DNA of 10,289 bases, from assembly GCA_045110675.1 (NCBI GenBank), contig JBGCGJ010000061.1:1-10289 (forward strand), given 5' to 3'. Shown piece after piece: positions 6,688 through 10,289 of the stretch. The position numbers and the translations under genes were made by a program. The stretch comes from JBALVT01 sp045110675. GTDB lineage: Bacteria; Pseudomonadota; Gammaproteobacteria; Pseudomonadales; Halieaceae. The stretch's first letter is position 1. Each line of letters starts with the position of its first letter. The notes beneath the pieces are model-generated. The model searched no databases. It was given only the letters and a program-made list of their open reading frames with translations, and was not told where the DNA came from.

Positions 6688-7698
6688 TTGCATCTGCAGG
6701 CGCCAGTGCATGAATTATGGAGGATGAGCGTTTTGTTTCGTCAAAGAGTCAGTTTTCTCATTAAACTAATTGGACAGACAAGCCCTGATCGACTGGTGTT
6801 GCGACACCAAATACTCAATACCCAAATGCTCAAAACTCAAATGCTCAAGGCAAGAACGGTGAAGCGATTAGTTCGCTCAGCGCTAGCAGGCGCAGTACTG
6901 ATTTTTACAGGTGTTATCTCGGCAGACGAACTACCCCGGCTGGCTGTCGTGGACTTCACTTCCAGTACATCGACCGCCTACCGCAAGAGTCTGCCCGAAC
7001 TGATCGTCGACGAACTCGTAAATCGTGGTGATTTCGACGTTCTCGAACGTGAAAAGTTGGACACGCTTGCGGGTGAAATCGCCTTCCAGTCGAGCACGGG
7101 TCTGGTGGATCCCGGTACGGCGGTGCAGGTCGGAGGGATGCTCGGGGCGCGAATACTGATTACGGGTCACATCTTGGATCATGGCAGCCAAAGAAAGCAG
7201 TTTTCGGGTTATGGCATTAGAACGACCAAGACGACTTATCGGCTTAAGGCCCGATTGGAAGCCATTGATGTGACGACCGGGTCCAAGCTATTTTCGAATG
7301 TGGCTCAGGCATCCAAAGAAGTTCAGGCTATTCAAGGTCAAATTGCAAACTCGACCCAAAAAGATCTCGGTAGCAAGGTCGCCAAGAAGTTGGTTGACGC
7401 ATTTGTGAATTCCAAACGTATTCAAAAGCTTGTCGCCGGCGATCCCGAGACTGTGAGTGTGACCATTCGTTCGGACCCACCCGAAGCGGACCTTGAAGTA
7501 GACGGCACCTACTACGGTAATACGGGACAAGAGATCAAGTTAATACCCGGTACCCACAACATAACGGTTTCTCTTCCGGGTTACGTCGACTGGAATAAGC
7601 GAGTGATGGTTCAGCAAGGCACGACCCTTAAGGCCCGGTTGCAGAAAGATACGGCCATTCGGACCGAGTCCAAGGTTGAACTCGAGGTAAAGCAGTAA
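6688..7698 (+). CDS. CsgG-domain envelope protein with C-terminal PEGA domain
   Basis: 336 residues from the longest start. The N-terminal 'LVRSALAGAVLIFTGVISADE' is a Sec signal peptide, cleaved near Ala79. There is no lipobox Cys, so it is not a lipoprotein, unlike E. coli CsgG. Residues about 82-240 follow the CsgG fold: 'LPRLAVVDF', 'LIVDELVNRGDFDVLEREKLD', 'GGMLGARILITGHILD' and 'YRLKARLEAIDVTTGSKLFS'. Residues about 255-319 are a PEGA domain: 'VTIRSDPPEADLEVDG', 'LIPGTHNITVSLPGY'. CsgG-type domains build oligomeric outer-membrane or periplasmic assemblies; PEGA modules are found on surface and envelope proteins. The TTG at 6688 has GGTGAG seven nt upstream, but ATG 6724, 6826 and 6841 are alternatives; the last two give a standard signal peptide but lack a ribosome-binding site. 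The next gene begins directly after its TAA. Confidence 0.85.
   Translation: MHLQAPVHELWRMSVLFRQRVSFLIKLIGQTSPDRLVLRHQILNTQMLKTQMLKARTVKRLVRSALAGAVLIFTGVISADELPRLAVVDFTSSTSTAYRKSLPELIVDELVNRGDFDVLEREKLDTLAGEIAFQSSTGLVDPGTAVQVGGMLGARILITGHILDHGSQRKQFSGYGIRTTKTTYRLKARLEAIDVTTGSKLFSNVAQASKEVQAIQGQIANSTQKDLGSKVAKKLVDAFVNSKRIQKLVAGDPETVSVTIRSDPPEADLEVDGTYYGNTGQEIKLIPGTHNITVSLPGYVDWNKRVMVQQGTTLKARLQKDTAIRTESKVELEVKQ
6808..6852 (+). repeat. Three tandem 15-bp units at the start of the CsgG-PEGA gene
   Basis: Units at 6808, 6823 and 6838 share the core CAAATRCTCAA (first copy A, others G). In frame they encode a five-residue repeat Gln-Ile/Met-Leu-Asn/Lys-Thr/Ala just before the signal peptide. The second and third units each bring an ATG (6826, 6841) in frame with the signal peptide, so the duplication has multiplied possible starts. 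A 6-bp hairpin (TGGTGT-TGCG-ACACCA, 6794-6809) ends where the repeats begin. Confidence 0.6.
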
Positions 7699-8760
7699 AT
7701 GACCCCGTCACGCAATACGAGGCAATTCAACAAAATGAGAAGGAAAAAATCTGTAATGAACGGAGTTTCCAAATTAGTCGCTTCTAGTGGCTTCGCAGTC
7801 TTGCTTGCAGTGACCGTTCCGGTGACCGCCGCTTTTGGGCCCTTTGGTAAAAAGGCGGGTACCGAAACAGAGGTTGTGACTAACGGCCCCGTTGCAGAAT
7901 GTCAGGGTCGTCCACGCGCGAGTATTGCGATCTCTCGGTTCGATAATAAAGTGAGAACATGGCGGTCTTACAGCGCTGGAATTGGCGACGGCATGGCGGA
8001 TCAATTGACCACTGCCTTGGTATCAACTGGTTGCTTCAAGGTTGTTGATCGACAGAACCTCAAAGGGGTAATGGACGAACTTGGTCTGCAAAATTCTGGC
8101 GCCGTTGACGCCCGTACTGCATCAAAGATTGGCAAGCTCGCGGGAGCTGATTTGATCATCACTGCCGCCATTACTGAATTCTCTGATAACTCTTCTGGTA
8201 GCAAAGCCGGCGCGGGTGCTGCAGGGCGAACCCGACTGGGTGCAATCATCGGCGGCATACGCGGCGCCACAAAAACAGCACACATGGCCGCGGACCTAAG
8301 AATAACCGACGTTCAGACGGCGGAAATCATCGGTGCTACAGCGGTTAAAGGCACAGCACGCGACACAAAGATGGGCGGTGTCGCTGGGGCGCTCATACCG
8401 GGTGCTGCCGGCCTTGGCGCTCTGGAAAGCTGGGAGAACACACCCAAAGCAGCGGCACTTCGCGAAGTTATTGAGCACGCTGTCAGCTCCGTGCGCACAA
8501 TGATTCCTGAGGGATACTATCGCCATAGTGCTGGTCGTTTTGCACCAAAGCGTGCGGCAGCAAGTCGCGGTGGCAGCGGCGTGGTTCGAAAAGCTCAAAG
8601 CACACTTAAAGATTTGGGCCTGTACTCTGGGGTAGTTGATGGGCAGATGGGGCCTAACACGGCCAAGGCCATTCGAATGTTTCAGGAGGAGGCTGATATT
8701 GAAGTCACCGGTAAGCTCGACATGAAAACCATGAAGGAACTGAGGAATTTTGGGGGCTAA
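7699..8760 (+). CDS. CsgG-domain protein with C-terminal peptidoglycan-binding domain
   Basis: 353 residues. A signal peptide ('LVASSGFAVLLAVTVPVTA', cleaved near residue 45) has no lipobox Cys. Residues about 72-265 resemble CsgG: 'RASIAISRFDNKV', 'GMADQLTTALVSTGCFKVVDRQNLKGVMDELGL', 'IGKLAGADLIITAAITEF', 'AADLRITDVQTAEIIGATAVKG', and an A/E-rich final helix. A Gly/Ala-rich stretch (about 175-195) interrupts the domain. Residues about 295-348 form a PG_binding_1 domain: 'VVRKAQSTLKDLGLYSG', 'VDGQMGPNTAKAIRMFQ', 'GKLDMKTMKEL'. The protein should sit in the periplasm and attach to the cell wall. ATG 7699 follows the previous TAA with no gap and has GAGGT ten nt upstream; ATGs at 7735 and 7756 are alternatives, the last giving the most standard signal peptide. 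The direct junction implies one operon with the CsgG-PEGA gene, and perhaps a hetero-oligomer. Confidence 0.88.
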   Translation: MTPSRNTRQFNKMRRKKSVMNGVSKLVASSGFAVLLAVTVPVTAAFGPFGKKAGTETEVVTNGPVAECQGRPRASIAISRFDNKVRTWRSYSAGIGDGMADQLTTALVSTGCFKVVDRQNLKGVMDELGLQNSGAVDARTASKIGKLAGADLIITAAITEFSDNSSGSKAGAGAAGRTRLGAIIGGIRGATKTAHMAADLRITDVQTAEIIGATAVKGTARDTKMGGVAGALIPGAAGLGALESWENTPKAAALREVIEHAVSSVRTMIPEGYYRHSAGRFAPKRAAASRGGSGVVRKAQSTLKDLGLYSGVVDGQMGPNTAKAIRMFQEEADIEVTGKLDMKTMKELRNFGG

Positions 8761-8785
8761 GTCATCCTGGAATTTTGTAAGTCTT

Positions 8786-8837
8786 GAACAGGAGCGATTG
8801 CCCCAGCTTGGATTGCGTTCCCTGTTCTTGTTTTTCC
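8786..8837 (+). terminator. Probable rho-independent terminator after the CsgG operon
   Basis: GAACAGG (8786-8792) pairs with CCTGTTC (8821-8827). The stem can extend by four pairs (AGCG with CGTT, one G-U) past a single bulged C. It is followed by TTGTTTTT (8828-8835). The 19-nt loop is longer than usual. It begins 25 nt after the CsgG/PG-binding gene stop, the expected place. Confidence 0.55.
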
Positions 8838-8934
8838 CTTATCGCCAAAGCAGGCAGCGATAGTAGCGCCCGCGCTCATCAGACCCTTTTGATTTACTTG
8901 TTTCTTGGAGCACGCATTCAACGGAGGAATACGA

Positions 8935-9783
8935 ATGAGACAGTGGACAGTTGCTATTACATTTGGAGTGATCTTTGGGCTAGCTCTTCCTAGCCCAACT
9001 TGGGCCGAAATCTACGTGCCCAGTAAGAATCGCCCAAACCAACAGGCACCGGATGCGATCGGTCTATTCATGGCCAACGGCGTCTTTGATCCTGCCGATA
9101 CAACCTACATTGCTCCTTCTGGAGCTGATTTTGATCGTGTCATCATGGGGCGTACGGAAGGGGAGGCGGAAGCGAGGCGTCTCGAAGCCGTGAACTTCTT
9201 TATCGAACGGTATGGAATTGACCTCACCAATGGTGTGTTTAGCTACGACCCTGTGCAGGGCCTTCCAGATGTAGTTTTGTCCCAAGCTTACCAAGATCCA
9301 CGCTGGAACTATCGCGCGTTCTCTTTACCGGATCGACCGGCAGGGGCGATTCCTCCGGACGGTTCGATTGTGCATGACACACAATGGGTCATGCTGATCA
9401 TCGCCCCGGCGGGCCTTACTTTGCATGGAAGCTGGGGAGGCCCAGCCGGAAAACGCGTTCCACCAGGTACGGTTGCTGTCGATGGCGAGTACTTAGTACA
9501 AGGCACAAGCAAATTTCGACGTGGACACCCCAAGAACTTTTACGCTCGATTTCAAAGCACAACACCGATTCTCAGCGCGGCTTCCACGGCAGGCACTCCC
9601 CAAGGGATTAAATTTGATTGCCGAGTCTTTCACGAAGAGCTTGGAACAGGAGTTGCTTTGGGCCGACAAGAACTCCATTTTCTGAGCACTGGGGAGTTAC
9701 AGGTCAACATAGGAAACGTGATTCAGTTTCCGGCACCGCAGTGGGCAATGGAACAAGACGAGGTATTGGGCCCCACAAACTAG
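8935..9783 (+). CDS. Secreted protein of unknown family
   Basis: 282 residues. The start is ATG 8935 because GGAGGA lies about seven nt upstream, an almost perfect ribosome-binding site; a TTG at 8905 would extend the frame but has no such site and places ten residues before the basic n-region. The signal peptide 'WTVAITFGVIFGLALPSPTWA' ends in an Ala-x-Ala-like site (TWA before Glu), so the mature protein is periplasmic or exported, not lipidated. The mature part has an acidic/aromatic N-terminal half ('FFIERYGIDLTNGVFSYD') and a Gly/Pro-rich, beta-like centre ('LTLHGSWGGPAGKRVPPGTVAVDGEYLV'). No membrane segments, no clear catalytic motif; I recognise no family. It lies 174 bp after the CsgG-type operon, behind a probable terminator, so it likely has its own promoter. 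A role near the envelope cluster is inference from position. Confidence 0.85.
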   Translation: MRQWTVAITFGVIFGLALPSPTWAEIYVPSKNRPNQQAPDAIGLFMANGVFDPADTTYIAPSGADFDRVIMGRTEGEAEARRLEAVNFFIERYGIDLTNGVFSYDPVQGLPDVVLSQAYQDPRWNYRAFSLPDRPAGAIPPDGSIVHDTQWVMLIIAPAGLTLHGSWGGPAGKRVPPGTVAVDGEYLVQGTSKFRRGHPKNFYARFQSTTPILSAASTAGTPQGIKFDCRVFHEELGTGVALGRQELHFLSTGELQVNIGNVIQFPAPQWAMEQDEVLGPTN

Positions 9784-10102
9784 CCATTGCTGCCAATCGG
9801 GCGCATCGAAAACTCTGCTGAGTCTGACCGTTGTAACGTACAAAGAGTCCGCCATACTCCAATGCGTTCCGTTCGCCTATCGTTTGGGGTTTTCGTTCGG
9901 TCAATGATTGGAGGCAAGGCGGGCGTTTTTGCCGACCCGTACCGGCGGCGTTTCTAGGCTGGCATAGCGATGGAGAATTTTTCTAGCAACATTCCATGGG
10001 TCGATCAACGACCTACAAGAAACGTTCCCCTAATTCGCGACCAATTATTGGATGTCTTTTAGTTGCTGTTTTAGCTGTGCGTTCATTCTAGAGGCCCCCA
10101 AG
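9784..10102. other. 319-base stretch without a supportable gene
   Basis: I read all six frames. Only short, unconvincing ORFs occur (a minus-strand 66-codon frame reaching into the secreted-protein gene, and a 13-codon minus frame right after the symporter gene). No clear terminator serves the two converging genes: the best local inverted repeat, GGCAA with TTGCC around 9914-9940, is only 5 bp. No tRNA-like or palindromic operator structure stands out. Confidence 0.6.
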
Positions 10103-10289
10103 CTAGCCCAAGCGCAGGTATAACTCTGTGCGCATAGATGCAAACAATCTTTGCATTGAATCAGAGGGTGGCGAGCTGACTAAGCTTACCCCCACAATTG
10201 CCAGACTTGCCGAGAAGAAGCCCGGCACAATCTCGAAGAGATACGCACTTGGAGAGCCGCCCCCAATCGTAAACGGGGCATAAATCCAG
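10103..10289 (-). CDS. putP: PutP-like sodium/solute symporter, C-terminal fragment
   Basis: The minus strand reads open from the window edge to TAG at 10105-10103, giving 61 residues. The core is 'AYLFEIVPGFFSASLAIV' followed by a hydrophobic run 'GVSLVSSPP' and 'SDSMQRLFASM'. This matches the last transmembrane segment and tail of the SSS family, and in particular E. coli PutP, whose end reads similarly ('LYEIIPGF', then 'APSAAMQKRF'). PutP imports L-proline with Na+ across the inner membrane. The substrate-binding and sodium-site helices lie outside the window, so another SSS substrate is possible. The gene converges with the secreted-protein gene. A 51-codon plus-strand ORF over the same bases is its shadow. 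Confidence 0.78.
   Translation of the reverse strand, partial: WIYAPFTIGGGSPSAYLFEIVPGFFSASLAIVGVSLVSSPPSDSMQRLFASMRTELYLRLG

Noticed and set aside
6688..8760. Curli secretion operon
   Set aside because: Only CsgG-like domains are present. Lipobox Cys residues and CsgA/B/E/F are absent, and extra PEGA and PG-binding domains are not part of curli CsgG.
8784..8993. Plus-strand 69-codon ORF
   Set aside because: Starts inside the probable terminator and runs into the signal peptide of the secreted protein in another frame; Ser/Cys-rich and without a ribosome-binding site.
9704..9904. Minus-strand 66-codon ORF
   Set aside because: Half lies antisense to the secreted-protein gene; no ribosome-binding site or family resemblance.
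10138..10156. Perfect 7-bp inverted repeat ATGCAAA-CAATC-TTTGCAT
   Set aside because: It lies within the symporter coding sequence, upstream of its stop codon, so it is unlikely to be a terminator or operator.
10128..10283. Plus-strand 51-codon ORF with GTG start
   Set aside because: Antisense to the PutP-like C-terminus, which has recognisable family sequence; no ribosome-binding site before the GTG.

Overview
The window looks like the chromosome of a Gram-negative bacterium. It has lipoproteins with lipoboxes, Sec signal peptides, outer-membrane CsgG-type proteins and a hybrid histidine kinase. A marine or environmental gammaproteobacterium is my best guess, but nothing in the sequence fixes the taxon. 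There are no rRNA or tRNA genes, no CRISPR array and no transposase. Three genes appear to use TTG as start or as the longest possible start.

Left part (1-2496). A cytochrome P450 on the minus strand is cut by the left edge; only its N-terminal 76 residues are visible. A small, uncertain minus-strand ORF ends 13 nt before it. Divergently, a 649-residue hybrid sensor histidine kinase on the plus strand has six membrane segments, HisKA, HATPase, a degenerate receiver-like stretch and a C-terminal receiver domain.

Middle (2555-5268). A tldD-pmbA pair on the minus strand is coupled through a TGATG stop/start junction. TldD carries the HExxxH metal motif and a conserved C-terminal Cys. The promoter region has a good -10 hexamer overlapped by a perfect 12-bp palindrome, and a tandem repeat lies further upstream.

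Right-centre (5498-9783). This is an envelope-protein cluster. Two overlapping minus-strand lipoprotein genes (one of no known family, one with a DUF2846-like domain) face two plus-strand genes across a 216-bp divergent region with a perfect inverted repeat. The first plus-strand gene is a CsgG-domain protein with a PEGA domain. The second, directly abutting it, is a CsgG-domain protein with a C-terminal peptidoglycan-binding domain. After a probable terminator comes a secreted protein of unknown family. No curli subunit or accessory gene is present, so this is not a curli operon. A multi-part envelope assembly linking outer membrane, lipoproteins and peptidoglycan is a reasonable inference and is the best candidate for an undescribed system here.

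Right edge (10103-10289). The minus strand encodes the C-terminal 61 residues of a PutP-like sodium/solute symporter, cut by the window edge. The 319 bases between the secreted protein and this gene hold nothing I can support.
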